A stretch of 14,567 nucleotides of DNA, from the NCBI GenBank assembly GCA_044371545.1, contig JBILTM010000132.1, positions 1 to 14,567 of the forward strand. Reading direction: 5' to 3'. Positions 6,746 to 13,261 of the stretch are shown here, piece by piece (position 1 is the stretch's first letter; each line of letters starts with the position of its first letter). The notes under the pieces are model-generated. The model was not told where the DNA came from. It saw only the letters and a list, made by a program, of their open reading frames with translations, and did not search any database. The DNA is from UBA4615 sp044371545. GTDB taxonomy: Bacteria > Pseudomonadota > Gammaproteobacteria > Burkholderiales > Burkholderiaceae_E. Made by a program: the position numbers and the translations under genes.

Positions 6746-7064
6746 GGTTGATCGTGTACTTCGGCAGCTCGATCGTCAGGTCGGTCGCGACCGGGTTCAC
6801 CTGGCACGACAGGCGCGAGGTGGCGGTCAGCCCCCAGGCCTTGTCGAGCATGTCGTCCTCCTCCTCGGAGGACGGCGGCAGCCGGCCGAAGCCGTCCTTG
6901 ACGACCACGTGGCAGGTGGTGCACGCGGCGACCATGCCGCAGGCGTGCTCGATGTCGATGCCGTGGTCGAGCAGCTGCTGGCACAGGCTCGTGCCGGGCT
7001 CGGCCTCGAACGACGCGCCCTGCGGCGCGAGGCTCTCGTGGGGGAGGACGGTGATCGTGGGCAT
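6732..7064 (-). CDS. fdx: ISC-type [2Fe-2S] ferredoxin
   Basis: This 110-residue adrenodoxin-type ferredoxin supplies electrons during Fe-S cluster assembly on IscU and can dock on IscS. The four cluster ligands are C42, C48, C51 and C87 in the pattern C-x5-C-x2-C...C (HACGMVAACTTCHVVV and RLSCQVNP), the same positions I recall for E. coli Fdx. The acidic stretch PPSSEEEDDMLDKA is the usual partner-binding region. The first cysteine is followed by GMVAA rather than the more common EKSCA-like residues, a conservative difference. The gene lies 12 bases after hscA and 28 bases before iscX, so it is surely co-transcribed. The stop codon is in the loop of a perfect hairpin. Confidence 0.96.
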   Translation of the reverse strand: MPTITVLPHESLAPQGASFEAEPGTSLCQQLLDHGIDIEHACGMVAACTTCHVVVKDGFGRLPPSSEEEDDMLDKAWGLTATSRLSCQVNPVATDLTIELPKYTINHARE

Positions 7065-7076
7065 CGGTGCGGCGTC

Positions 7077-8942
7077 TCAGCCGATCTCGTCGAGGCGGCG
7101 GCCGGCGAGCGCCTGGCGCACCGCGCGGTCCATCCTGCGGGCGGCGAAGTCCTCGGTGCCGTGCGCGAGCGTCGAGATCCGCGACTCGATCGCGCGCGGG
7201 TCGTCGCCCTGCGAGGCGGCCTTCAACTCGCGCATGGCCGCGGCGATCGCGTCGCGCTCGGCGGGCGCGAGCAGGTCGCCGTCGGCATCGAGCGCGACCT
7301 GCGTGGCGGCGAGCAGCCGGTCGGCCTCGACCTGCTGCTCGCGCAGCGCGCGCGCCTTCATGTCGACCTCGGCGGTGCCGAACGACTCCTGCAGCATCCG
7401 CGCGATCTCGTCGTCCGACAGGCCGTACGAGGGCTTGACCGCGATCGACGCCTCGACGCCCTGCGACTGCTCGCGCGCGGTCACCGACAGCAGCCCGTCG
7501 GCGTCGACCTGGAAGGTCACGCGGATCCGCGCCGCGCCGGCGGCCATCGGCGGGATGCCGCGCAGCTCGAAGCGCGCGAGCGAGCGGCAGTCGGCGACGA
7601 GCTCGCGCTCGCCCTGCACGACCTGGATCGCCATCGCGGTCTGGCCGTCCTTGTAGGTGGTGAACTCCTGCGCGCGCGCGACCGGGATCGTCGCATTGCG
7701 CGGGATCACCTTCTCGACCAGGCCGCCCATGGTCTCGAGGCCGAGCGACAGCGGGATCACGTCGAGCAGCAGCCAGTCCTCGCCGTCGGCCGAGCGGTTG
7801 CCGGCGAGCAGGTTCGCCTGCACCGCGGCGCCGAGCGCGACGACCTTGTCCGGGTCGAGGTCGATCAGCGGCGGCCTGCCGAACAGCGCGCCGATCGCGG
7901 CGCGGACCTGCGGCATCCGCGTCGAGCCGCCGACCATCACCACGCCCGCGACCTGCGAGACCGACAGGCCCGCGTCGCGCAGCGTGCGCCGCACGGTGTC
8001 GAGCGTGCGATCGAGCAGGTCCGCGGTCAAAGCGTGGAAGCGCTCGGCGGTGACCGGGGTCGACAGCATGCCGCGCCCGGTGATCGGCGCCTCGATCCGC
8101 GCCTCGGGGTGCATGCTCAGCGACTCCTTCGCGAGCCGCGCGGCCTTCAGCACGCGGCGCAGGTCGTCGGGCGCGAGCGTGCCCAGCCCGTTCGCCTCGA
8201 CGAAGGCCTCGGCGAGCCGGCGGTCGAAGTCGTCGCCGCCGAGCGCGGTGTCGCCGCCGGTCGCGATCACCTCGAACACGCCCTTGGTCAGCCGCAGGAT
8301 CGAGATGTCGAAGGTGCCGCCGCCCAGGTCGTAGACCGCGTAGACGCCCTCGGACGCGTTGTCCAGGCCATATGCGATCGCGGCGGCGGTCGGCTCGTTC
8401 AGCAGCCGCAGCACGTCGAGCCCGGCGAGCCGCGCGGCGTCCTTGGTCGCCTGGCGCTGCGCGTCGTCGAAGTACGCCGGAACGGTGATCACCGCACCGA
8501 CCAGCTCGCCGCCGAGCGAAGCCTCGGCGCGCGCGCGCAGCACCTTCAGGATCTCGGCCGACACCTCGACCGGGCTGCGCTCGCCGGACACGGTGCGCAG
8601 CCGGACCATGCCGGGTGCGTCGACGAAGTCGTAGGGCGACGGGTGGCGGGTCGCATCGGCGAGACCGCGGCCCATGTAGCGCTTGACCGAGACGATCGTG
8701 TTGCGCGGGTCCTCGGAGGCGCACTCCCACGCGACATGTCCGACCTCGACCGAGCCGCCGGCGAGGTAGCGGACCACCGACGGCAGCAGCGGCCGGCCGA
8801 GCTCGTCGGGCAGCGCCTCGGCGACACCGGAGCGGACCGCCGCCACCAGCGAGTTGGTCGTGCCCAGGTCGATGCCGACCGCGAGCCGCCGCTGGTGCGG
8901 CTCGGGCGACATCCCGGGTTCGGAGATCTGCAGCAGCGCCAT
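7077..8942 (-). CDS. hscA: HscA, Hsp70-type chaperone for Fe-S cluster transfer
   Basis: HscA is the specialised Hsp70 that, with HscB, uses ATP to release clusters from IscU by binding its LPPVK loop. The 621-residue protein shows the Hsp70 nucleotide-binding domain in order: phosphate-1 VGIDLGTTNSLVAAV near residue 23, NEPTAAAIAYGLD, phosphate-2 VYDLGGGTFDISILRL, and adenosine motif VMVGGSTRMPQVRAAIG. The linker LLLDVIPLSLGLETMGG is followed by a substrate-binding domain with a short helical lid ending RLDEIG. Length and the LSLGLETMGG linker fit HscA better than DnaK, which is longer with an acidic tail; the context settles it. The gene begins 7 bases after hscB and is followed 12 bases later by fdx. 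No broken motif was seen. Confidence 0.97.
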   Translation of the reverse strand: MALLQISEPGMSPEPHQRRLAVGIDLGTTNSLVAAVRSGVAEALPDELGRPLLPSVVRYLAGGSVEVGHVAWECASEDPRNTIVSVKRYMGRGLADATRHPSPYDFVDAPGMVRLRTVSGERSPVEVSAEILKVLRARAEASLGGELVGAVITVPAYFDDAQRQATKDAARLAGLDVLRLLNEPTAAAIAYGLDNASEGVYAVYDLGGGTFDISILRLTKGVFEVIATGGDTALGGDDFDRRLAEAFVEANGLGTLAPDDLRRVLKAARLAKESLSMHPEARIEAPITGRGMLSTPVTAERFHALTADLLDRTLDTVRRTLRDAGLSVSQVAGVVMVGGSTRMPQVRAAIGALFGRPPLIDLDPDKVVALGAAVQANLLAGNRSADGEDWLLLDVIPLSLGLETMGGLVEKVIPRNATIPVARAQEFTTYKDGQTAMAIQVVQGERELVADCRSLARFELRGIPPMAAGAARIRVTFQVDADGLLSVTAREQSQGVEASIAVKPSYGLSDDEIARMLQESFGTAEVDMKARALREQQVEADRLLAATQVALDADGDLLAPAERDAIAAAMRELKAASQGDDPRAIESRISTLAHGTEDFAARRMDRAVRQALAGRRLDEIG

Positions 8943-8949
8943 GTGATCC

Positions 8950-9480
8950 TCAGGCCGCGAGGCCGTCCTCGGCCGCGGCCACCTCGGCGCCGAACTTGTC
9001 GACGAACATCCAGCGGCGGACCGCGTCGGCGGCCCGCGCCCAATCGTGGTCCCGGTCGATCGCGGTGCCGATCTCGTCCAGGAGCCGGTCCCGATGATCG
9101 CACAACAGCCTCGAGAGGCCGGCGAGCGCGCCCGCGTCGCGGCTCGCCCGCGCCTCCTCGAGCGCCTCGCGCCACTCCATCTGCTGCATCAGGAAGGCCC
9201 GCGACATCGCGGTGTTGGTCTCGGCGTTCAGCGGCTGGCCGTGGCGCTCGCACAGGTAGGCCGCGCGCCGGCCCGGGTCCGACAGCGTGCGGTAGGCCTC
9301 GTTCGCGCCGGTGGCGAGCTGCATCGCGATCCGCCGCTCGGTCGCGCCCGCGGCCGCGTACCGGTCCGGATGCACCGCCGCCTGCAGCCGCCGGAAGGCG
9401 CCCTGCAGCGCCTGCGCGTCGATCGCGAAGCGCTCGGGCAGCCCGAGCAGCTCGAAGTGGCTCTGGTCCAGGAAGTTCAT
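8950..9480 (-). CDS. hscB: HscB, J-domain co-chaperone of HscA
   Basis: HscB brings IscU to HscA and stimulates HscA ATP hydrolysis. The 176-residue product starts with NFLDQSHFELLGLPERF, the typical HscB opening. It has the J-domain tripeptide HPD at residues 37-39 (AAVHPDRYA), then NEAYRTLSDPGRRAAYLCE. The C-terminal half (about 95-170) is the three-helix IscU-binding domain, including AFLMQQMEWREALEEA. Length is within the family range. The gene is 70 bases after iscA, the longest gap in the ISC operon apart from iscR-iscS, and that gap carries a perfect hairpin. It ends 7 bases before hscA. Confidence 0.95.
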   Translation of the reverse strand: MNFLDQSHFELLGLPERFAIDAQALQGAFRRLQAAVHPDRYAAAGATERRIAMQLATGANEAYRTLSDPGRRAAYLCERHGQPLNAETNTAMSRAFLMQQMEWREALEEARASRDAGALAGLSRLLCDHRDRLLDEIGTAIDRDHDWARAADAVRRWMFVDKFGAEVAAAEDGLAA

Positions 9481-9509
9481 CGCAGGGGGACGGCGCCCGA
9501 GAAAGACGA

Positions 9510-9529
9510 GAGGCGCCCGGGGGCGCCTC
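9510..9529 (-). other. 8-bp hairpin between iscA and hscB
   Basis: GAGGCGCC and GGCGCCTC form a perfect stem around a 4-base loop in the 70-base gap between iscA and hscB. On the transcribed strand it is followed by TCGTCTTTCTC, a short pyrimidine-rich run. It may act as a leaky terminator or as a 3' stabiliser of an iscRSUA message, setting a lower level for hscBA-fdx. Confidence 0.5.
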
Positions 9530-9550
9530 GCGGTCGGACCCGAGACACGC

Positions 9551-9874
9551 TCAGACCTTGAACGACTCCCCGCAGCCGCACTCGCTCTTGACGTTCGGGT
9601 TGTTGAACCGGAACCCCTCGTTCAGCCCCTCGCGCACGAAGTCGAGCTCGGTGCCGTCGATGTAGGACAGGCTGCGCGGGTCGACCAGCACCTTGACGCC
9701 GTGGCTCTCGAAGGTGAGGTCCTCGGGCGCCGGCTCGTCCGCGTACTCGAGCTTGTAGGCGAGGCCCGAGCAACCCGTGGTCCTGACGCCGAGCCGCAGC
9801 CCGATGCCCTTGCCCCGACGCTCGATGTACCGCGAGACGTGCTTCGCCGCGGATTCGGTCAGCGTGATCGCCAT
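9551..9874 (-). CDS. iscA: IscA, A-type Fe-S carrier protein
   Basis: IscA accepts iron or Fe-S clusters and hands them to target proteins. The 107-residue product has the three invariant cysteines at C35, C99 and C101 (TTGCSGLAYKLEY and KSECGCGESFKV), the positions I recall for E. coli IscA. The start ATG 9874 (MAITLTESAAKHV) has an AAGGAG eight bases upstream. A longer open reading to 9964 would overlap iscU heavily and is not used. The gene lies 13 bases after iscU. ErpA is a paralogue with the same motifs, but position between iscU and hscB supports IscA. Confidence 0.96.
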   Translation of the reverse strand: MAITLTESAAKHVSRYIERRGKGIGLRLGVRTTGCSGLAYKLEYADEPAPEDLTFESHGVKVLVDPRSLSYIDGTELDFVREGLNEGFRFNNPNVKSECGCGESFKV

Positions 9875-9887
9875 CGCGCGGACTCCT

Positions 9888-10298
9888 TCAGGCGGCCTTG
9901 GGCTGCCGGTCCGCGTCCTGCTCGTGCTTGGTCCGGTAGTCCTCGATGGCGGCCTTGATCGCATCCTCGGCGAGGATCGAGCAGTGGATCTTGACCGGCG
10001 GCAGCGCGAGCTCCTCGGCGATCTGCGTGTTCTTGATCGACATCGCCTCGTCGAGCGTCTTGCCCTTGACCCACTCGGTGACGAGCGACGACGACGCGAT
10101 CGCCGAGCCGCAGCCGTAGGTCTTGAACTTCGCGTCCTCGATGACGCCGTTCGCGCCGACCTTGATCTGGAGCTTCATCACGTCGCCGCAGGCGGGCGCG
10201 CCCACCATGCCGGTGCCCACCGTCGGGTCGCCCTTGTCCAGCGCCCCCACGTTGCGCGGGTTCTCGTAGTGATCGATGACCTTGTCGCTGTATGCCAT
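9888..10298 (-). CDS. iscU: IscU, Fe-S cluster assembly scaffold
   Basis: IscU receives sulfur from IscS and iron to build a [2Fe-2S] cluster, then releases it through HscA/HscB. All active residues are present in the 136-residue product: C37 and D39 (GAPACGDVM), C63 (YGCGSAIASS) and C106 in KIHC. The HscA-recognition loop LPPVK is at 99-103. The start MAYSDKVIDHYENPRN is the family standard and has an AGAGG a few bases upstream. The C-terminal tail (EQDADRQPKAA) is slightly longer than in E. coli. The gene lies 57 bases after iscS and 13 before iscA. Confidence 0.97.
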   Translation of the reverse strand: MAYSDKVIDHYENPRNVGALDKGDPTVGTGMVGAPACGDVMKLQIKVGANGVIEDAKFKTYGCGSAIASSSLVTEWVKGKTLDEAMSIKNTQIAEELALPPVKIHCSILAEDAIKAAIEDYRTKHEQDADRQPKAA

Positions 10299-10355
10299 GT
10301 CAGACCTCTCGTTCTTTCGGCTGTGTATCGACGTCCCTGTCCGCCGCGATCTCTC

Positions 10356-11564
10356 TCAGTGCGCGGCCCACTGCACCGTGTTCAGGTCGATGCCGTCCTT
10401 GACCATTTCCCAGAGCGGCGACATCTCGCGCAGCTTGCCGACCTTGTCGCGCAGCAGCTTCACCGCGTACTCGACCTCCTCCTCGGTGGTGAAGCGCCCC
10501 ACCGAGAAGCGGATCGAGCTGTGCGCGAGCTCGTCGCTGCGGCCGAGCGCGCGCAGCACGTAGCTGGGCTCCAGGCTCGCCGACGTGCAGGCGGAGCCCG
10601 ACGACACCGCGAGGTCCTTGATCGCCATGATCAGCGACTCGCCCTCGACGTAGTTGAAGCTGACGTTGAGGTTGTGCGGCACGCGCCGCTCCATGTCGCC
10701 GTTGACGTAGACCTCCTCCATCTCGGACAGGCCGCGCCAGAGCTTGTCGCGCAGCATCCGGATGCGCTCGTTCTCGACCTTCATCTCGGCCTTCGCGATC
10801 CGGAAGGCCTCGCCCATGCCGACGATCTGGTGCGTCGGCAGCGTGCCCGAGCGCATGCCGCGCTCGTGGCCGCCGCCGTGGATCTGCGCCTCGATGCGCA
10901 CGCGCGGCTTGCGACGCACGTACAGCGCGCCGACGCCCTTCGGGCCGTAGGTCTTGTGTGCCGAGAAGCTCATCAGGTCGACGGGCAGCGCCGACAGGTC
11001 GATGTCGACCTTGCCGGTGGCCTGCGCGCTGTCGACGTGGAACAGGATGCCCTTCGAGCGGCACAGCGCACCGATCGCCGGGATGTCCTGGATCGTGCCG
11101 ATCTCGTTGTTCACGTACATGATCGACACCAGCACCGTGTCCGGGCGCAGCGCGGCCGTCAGCGCGCCCATGTCGATCAGGCCGTCCTCGCGCACATCGA
11201 GGTAGGTCACCTCGAAGCCCTCGCGCTCGAGCTCGCGCATCGTGTCGAGCGTGGCCTTGTGCTCGGTCTTCACAGTGACAAGGTGCCGCCCGCGCTCCTT
11301 GTAGAAGTGCGCGGCGCCCTTCACGGCGAGGTTGATCGACTCGGTCGCGCCGGACGTCCAGACCAGCTCCTTCGCGTCGCACCCGACCAGCGCGGCGACG
11401 TGCTCGCGCGCCTCCTCGACCGCCTGCTCCGCCGCCCAGCCGTACGCGTGGCTGCGCGAGGCCGGGTTGCCGAAGTTCTGGCCGAGCCACGGCACCATCC
11501 GGTCGACCACTCGCGGGTCGACCGGCGTGGTGGCCGAATAGTCGAGGTAGATCGGAAGATGCAT
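10356..11564 (-). CDS. iscS: IscS, cysteine desulfurase (PLP enzyme)
   Basis: IscS removes sulfur from cysteine, giving alanine and a persulfide passed to IscU, and also to tRNA-thiolation and other acceptors. The 402-residue enzyme begins PIYLDYSATTPVDPRV. It has the PLP-binding lysine K204 in SFSAHKTYGPKG, the cofactor-stacking histidine H102 in TEHKA, and the catalytic cysteine C326 in SSGSACTSASLEPSYVL, typical of group I desulfurases. The C-terminus WEMVKDGIDLNTVQWAAH is the IscU-binding tail of true IscS rather than NifS or SufS. A GGGAG lies seven bases before the ATG. A 196-base gap with a minisatellite separates it from iscR. Confidence 0.97.
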   Translation of the reverse strand: MHLPIYLDYSATTPVDPRVVDRMVPWLGQNFGNPASRSHAYGWAAEQAVEEAREHVAALVGCDAKELVWTSGATESINLAVKGAAHFYKERGRHLVTVKTEHKATLDTMRELEREGFEVTYLDVREDGLIDMGALTAALRPDTVLVSIMYVNNEIGTIQDIPAIGALCRSKGILFHVDSAQATGKVDIDLSALPVDLMSFSAHKTYGPKGVGALYVRRKPRVRIEAQIHGGGHERGMRSGTLPTHQIVGMGEAFRIAKAEMKVENERIRMLRDKLWRGLSEMEEVYVNGDMERRVPHNLNVSFNYVEGESLIMAIKDLAVSSGSACTSASLEPSYVLRALGRSDELAHSSIRFSVGRFTTEEEVEYAVKLLRDKVGKLREMSPLWEMVKDGIDLNTVQWAAH

Positions 11565-11610
11565 GGAAAGGCTCCCTGTACAGCTTGTAGGTCTTGGGTC
11601 GTGCTTCGGA

Positions 11611-11736
11611 ACTCGATACTGCGGACTCGGTACTGCGGACTCGGTACTGCGGACTCGGTACTGCGGACTCGGTACTGCGGACTCGATGCTGCGGACTCGG
11701 TACTGCGGACTCGATGCTGCGGACTCGATGCTGCGA
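11611..11736. repeat. 14-bp tandem repeat (nine copies) in the iscR-iscS gap
   Basis: Nine head-to-tail copies of a 14-bp unit, actcggtactgcgg, occur with no spacers. Five units are exactly this (units 2-5 and 7). Units 6 and 8 read actcgatgctgcgg, unit 1 is the hybrid actcgatactgcgg, and unit 9 is actcgatgctgcga, losing the final g. The array fills most of the 196-base space between iscR and iscS and would be transcribed as leader RNA before iscS. As 14 is not a multiple of 3, it reads through in all three frames with a 42-base super-period, which makes open frames but no plausible gene. Confidence 0.95.
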
Positions 11737-11760
11737 CTGCGTGACGCCGATCGTGCGACG

Positions 11761-12291
11761 TCAGGACACCGAGGTCACGCGCGAGCCGTGCATGTTGATC
11801 GGCTGCAGCGTCGAGGTCGGGAACTCCAGCGCGGCGCGGTGCTCGCGCAGCACGGAGATCTGCTTCGGCGGCGCCTTGGTCTCGCGACCGCGCTGCTGCT
11901 CGACCAGCTCCTGCAGCGTCACGCCGTCGAGAAACTCGATCATCTTCTTGTTGAGGTTCGTCCAGAGCTCGTGCGTCATGCACGGACCCTCGTCCTGGCA
12001 GTTCTCCTTGCCGCCACAGCTCGTCGCGTCCAGCGGCTCGTCGACCGCGAAGATGATGTCGGCGACCGAGACGTCACGCATCGGACGGGCGAGCGTGTAG
12101 CCGCCGCCCGGGCCGCGGGTGCTCTCGACCAGCTCGTGGCGCCGGAGCTTGCCGAAGAGCTGCTCCAGGTAGGACAGCGAGATCTTCTGGCGCTGGCTGA
12201 TGCCGGCCAGGGTGACGGGGCCATTGTGCTGGCGCATCGCCAGATCGATCATGGCGGTCACTGCGAAACGGCCTTTGGTGGTCAATCTCAT
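11761..12291 (-). CDS. iscR: IscR, Fe-S cluster-sensing Rrf2-family repressor of the isc operon
   Basis: IscR with a [2Fe-2S] cluster represses its own operon; the apo form acts on other (type 2) sites. The 176-residue product has the Rrf2 winged-helix domain (MRLTTKGRFAVTAMIDLA, then ISQRQKISLSYLEQLFGKLRR and the wing GPGGGYTLARP). The cluster ligands C92, C98, C104 and H107 appear in CGGKENCQDEGPCMTHELW, the same numbering as I recall for E. coli. The C-terminal tail is longer than in E. coli, as is common in this group. A GGAG lies nine bases before ATG 12291. It is the first gene of the operon and has matching operators upstream, so autorepression is very likely. Confidence 0.97.
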   Translation of the reverse strand: MRLTTKGRFAVTAMIDLAMRQHNGPVTLAGISQRQKISLSYLEQLFGKLRRHELVESTRGPGGGYTLARPMRDVSVADIIFAVDEPLDATSCGGKENCQDEGPCMTHELWTNLNKKMIEFLDGVTLQELVEQQRGRETKAPPKQISVLREHRAALEFPTSTLQPINMHGSRVTSVS

Positions 12292-12327
12292 GGCGAAGGG
12301 CTCCGGTAAACCCGACTGTTGGACTCA

Positions 12328-12357
12328 AGAATAGCAATAACCGAGTGGGTTGGTCGA
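12328..12357 (-). promoter_or_regulatory. iscR proximal promoter (extended -10)
   Basis: Reading the minus strand, the extended -10 TGC-TATTCT (12336-12328) lies 18 bases after a -35-like TCGACC (12357-12352). The -35 and most of the spacer are covered by the strong IscR-like operator, the layout expected for autorepression. Transcription would begin near 12321, about 30 bases before the iscR start. This is the better-placed of the two candidate promoters. Confidence 0.6.
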
Positions 12358-12361
12358 GTAT
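12337..12361 (-). promoter_or_regulatory. Type-1 IscR operator, proximal
   Basis: On the minus strand the 25-base site reads ATACTCGAC at the left end and ACTCGGTTAT at the right end, with CAACCC between. This closely fits the E. coli type-1 pattern as I remember it (ATA-S-YY-GAC ... right half ending TCRR-S-TAT). It overlaps the -35 of the proximal promoter. Binding by [2Fe-2S]-IscR should repress the operon when clusters are plentiful. Confidence 0.8.
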
Positions 12362-12380
12362 CCGCACAGGCGTCGGGGAA

Positions 12381-12395
12381 TTTGTCCTGGACAAA
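12381..12395. promoter_or_regulatory. Perfect palindrome TTTGTCC-T-GGACAAA, possible operator
   Basis: Seven-base arms are exactly inverted around one central base. The site lies between the two IscR-like operators, about 50 bases upstream of the proximal -10. It does not fit the IscR pattern, and I cannot assign it to a named regulator with confidence. Confidence 0.45.
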
Positions 12396-12413
12396 CCCGC
12401 CATCCCGGGGTCG

Positions 12414-12442
12414 ACAGTAGGGATACCCGACCAATCTGTCAA
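12414..12442 (-). promoter_or_regulatory. Possible distal iscR promoter
   Basis: On the minus strand a perfect -35 TTGACA (12442-12437) is followed after 17 bases by TACTGT (12419-12414), a weak -10. The -35 lies inside the second IscR-like site, so if active it too would be repressed. Its leader would run through the palindrome and the proximal promoter. Confidence 0.45.
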
Positions 12443-12447
12443 GGCTT
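12423..12447 (+). promoter_or_regulatory. Second IscR-like operator (imperfect)
   Basis: Read on the plus strand, ATACCCGACC is a perfect type-1 left half. It is followed by AATCT and GTCAAGGCTT, where the right half is degenerate and one base closer than in the standard spacing. It overlaps the -35 TTGACA of the distal promoter. E. coli iscR also has two type-1 sites, which supports the reading, but this one needs binding evidence. Confidence 0.5.
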
Positions 12448-12453
12448 TGCTCA

Positions 12454-12478
12454 AGACGAAATGATGACTTTTTCGTCT
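12454..12478. other. 8-bp inverted repeat upstream of the iscR promoters
   Basis: AGACGAAA and TTTCGTCT are perfect 8-base arms separated by 9 bases, ending six bases upstream of the second IscR-like site. It is the most AT-rich patch of the gap. It could be an operator for an upstream activator or part of the end of the phosphatase transcript. Confidence 0.4.
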
Positions 12479-12560
12479 CGACGCTCGGAGGGCGCTCCGG
12501 TGGCGCGTGCGGAGGCCTCCGACGCAGCCGCGGGTGGCTGAATCGGGGGGTGTTGGACAG

Positions 12561-12590
12561 GTGAAGACGGCCGGCTCTCGCCGGCTTCAC
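12561..12590. terminator. Hairpin, possible transcript end for the uvrB-phosphatase unit
   Basis: Outer arms GTGAAG and CTTCAC flank an inner pair of self-complementary GCCGGC blocks around TCTC (plus strand), giving a long stem with a small internal bulge. It lies about 100 bases past the phosphatase stop. No T-run follows on the minus strand, so terminator function is inferred. Confidence 0.45.
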
Positions 12591-12607
12591 GTTCGAAGCG
12601 CACCAGT

Positions 12608-12627
12608 GCCGCGCAAGCATGCGCGGC
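12608..12627. other. 8-bp hairpin downstream of the phosphatase gene
   Basis: GCCGCGCA and TGCGCGGC are perfect arms around a 4-base AGCA loop. It is the second of three hairpins in about 100 bases between the phosphatase gene and the iscR promoter region. No T-run is present. Confidence 0.45.
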
Positions 12628-12639
12628 CCGCTCCGCCGG

Positions 12640-12658
12640 CGGCGAGCAGTGCTCGCCG
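12640..12658. other. 9-bp hairpin just after the phosphatase gene
   Basis: CGGCGAGCA and TGCTCGCCG are perfect 9-base arms around a single central G. It begins about 30 bases past the phosphatase stop on the transcribed strand. It is the first of the three hairpins a transcript from uvrB would meet. Confidence 0.45.
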
Positions 12659-12688
12659 AAACCCCGGCTCCGCCGCCGAATTCCCGGC

Positions 12689-13210
12689 CTACGCGGCGGC
12701 GACCTGGGTCGCGCGGCGACGCGCGACCTCGAGCAGCCCGGCGCAGGCGTCCTCGATGAAGTCGAGCGCCTGGTCGAAGCCCTGCTGGGCGCCGTAGTAC
12801 GGATCCGGGATGGTCGCCGACTCGTGCTCGGTCGCGAAGCGCATCAACAGTTGCAGCTTGTGGTGCGCCTTCTTCGGGGCCTGCTGCTGGAGCAGAGACA
12901 GGTTGTCCCAGTCCATCGCGAGGATCAGGTCGAACTTCTCGAAGTCGACGTCCTCGACGCGACGCGCGCGCAGGTCGGTGATGTCGTAGCCGCGCTTTGA
13001 GGCGGTCGCCTGGGCGCGCTTGTCCGGACCCTCGCCGACGTGGAACGCGTGGGTGCCCGCCGACTCGACCTTGACGACGTCGTCGAGGCCCGACTGCCTG
13101 ATCATGTGGCGGAACACGCCCTCGGCCATCGGCGAGCGGCAGATGTTGCCCATGCAGACGAACAGGACCCGCGTGTTCATCGCCATCGAAAGGGGTTCTC
13201 GTTTTGCCAT
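12689..13210 (-). CDS. Low-molecular-weight protein tyrosine phosphatase
   Basis: The product has the LMW-PTP active-site loop VLFVCMGNICRSPMAEGVF. C19 is the nucleophile, R25 binds phosphate, and D136 in IPDPYYG is the general acid. The two tyrosines after DP are typical of the family. It removes phosphate from tyrosine in cytoplasmic or exported-polysaccharide regulators; the substrate here is unknown. DPYYG and the general layout argue against an arsenate reductase. ATG 13210 is chosen because GGAAGAAG lies just upstream. ATG 13180 (MNTRVLF...) gives a more usual N-terminus but has no ribosome binding site, so the protein is 173 or 163 residues. The gene lies 51 bases after uvrB and before iscR, an order I recall from Burkholderiales. 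Confidence 0.93.
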   Translation of the reverse strand: MAKREPLSMAMNTRVLFVCMGNICRSPMAEGVFRHMIRQSGLDDVVKVESAGTHAFHVGEGPDKRAQATASKRGYDITDLRARRVEDVDFEKFDLILAMDWDNLSLLQQQAPKKAHHKLQLLMRFATEHESATIPDPYYGAQQGFDQALDFIEDACAGLLEVARRRATQVAAA

Positions 13211-13261
13211 GTCTTCTTCCGCGCTGGAAACAAGTATTCGTCGATCGGCCCGCCGAGGCGG

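Larger units (their letters stand above)
12292..12688. other. Regulatory gap between the phosphatase gene and iscR
   Basis: This 397-base stretch has no credible gene; open frames through it have no family features and cross the operators. Next to iscR it holds two IscR-like operators and two candidate minus-strand promoters. Between the operators is a perfect palindrome, and just beyond them an 8-bp hairpin (12454-12478). Next to the phosphatase gene are three further hairpins (12561-12658). The part 12479-12560 shows nothing recognised. Confidence 0.8.

Noticed and set aside
5475..9665. Very long plus-strand open frame antisense to the sbtA-to-iscA region
   Set aside because: It is rich in Arg, His, Asp and Gly with no domain, and runs opposite clearly conserved ISC genes; it arises from GC-rich codon bias in the opposite frame.
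11611..11736. Possible CRISPR array
   Set aside because: Units are directly adjacent with no spacers, and only 14 bp long; no cas gene is in the window.
9777..11744. Plus-strand open frame opposite iscU and iscS ending in a GTADSVLRTRYCGL repeat protein
   Set aside because: The repeat peptide is just the 14-bp minisatellite read through; the rest is antisense to conserved genes.
12288..12620. Small open frames in the gap between the phosphatase gene and iscR
   Set aside because: They cross the IscR operators and promoters, have no plausible ribosome binding site and show no recognisable composition or family.
12689..13210. Arsenate reductase (ArsC) of the LMW-PTP type
   Set aside because: The general-acid motif DPYYG with paired tyrosines and the lack of ArsC redox cysteines and ars neighbours favour a tyrosine phosphatase.
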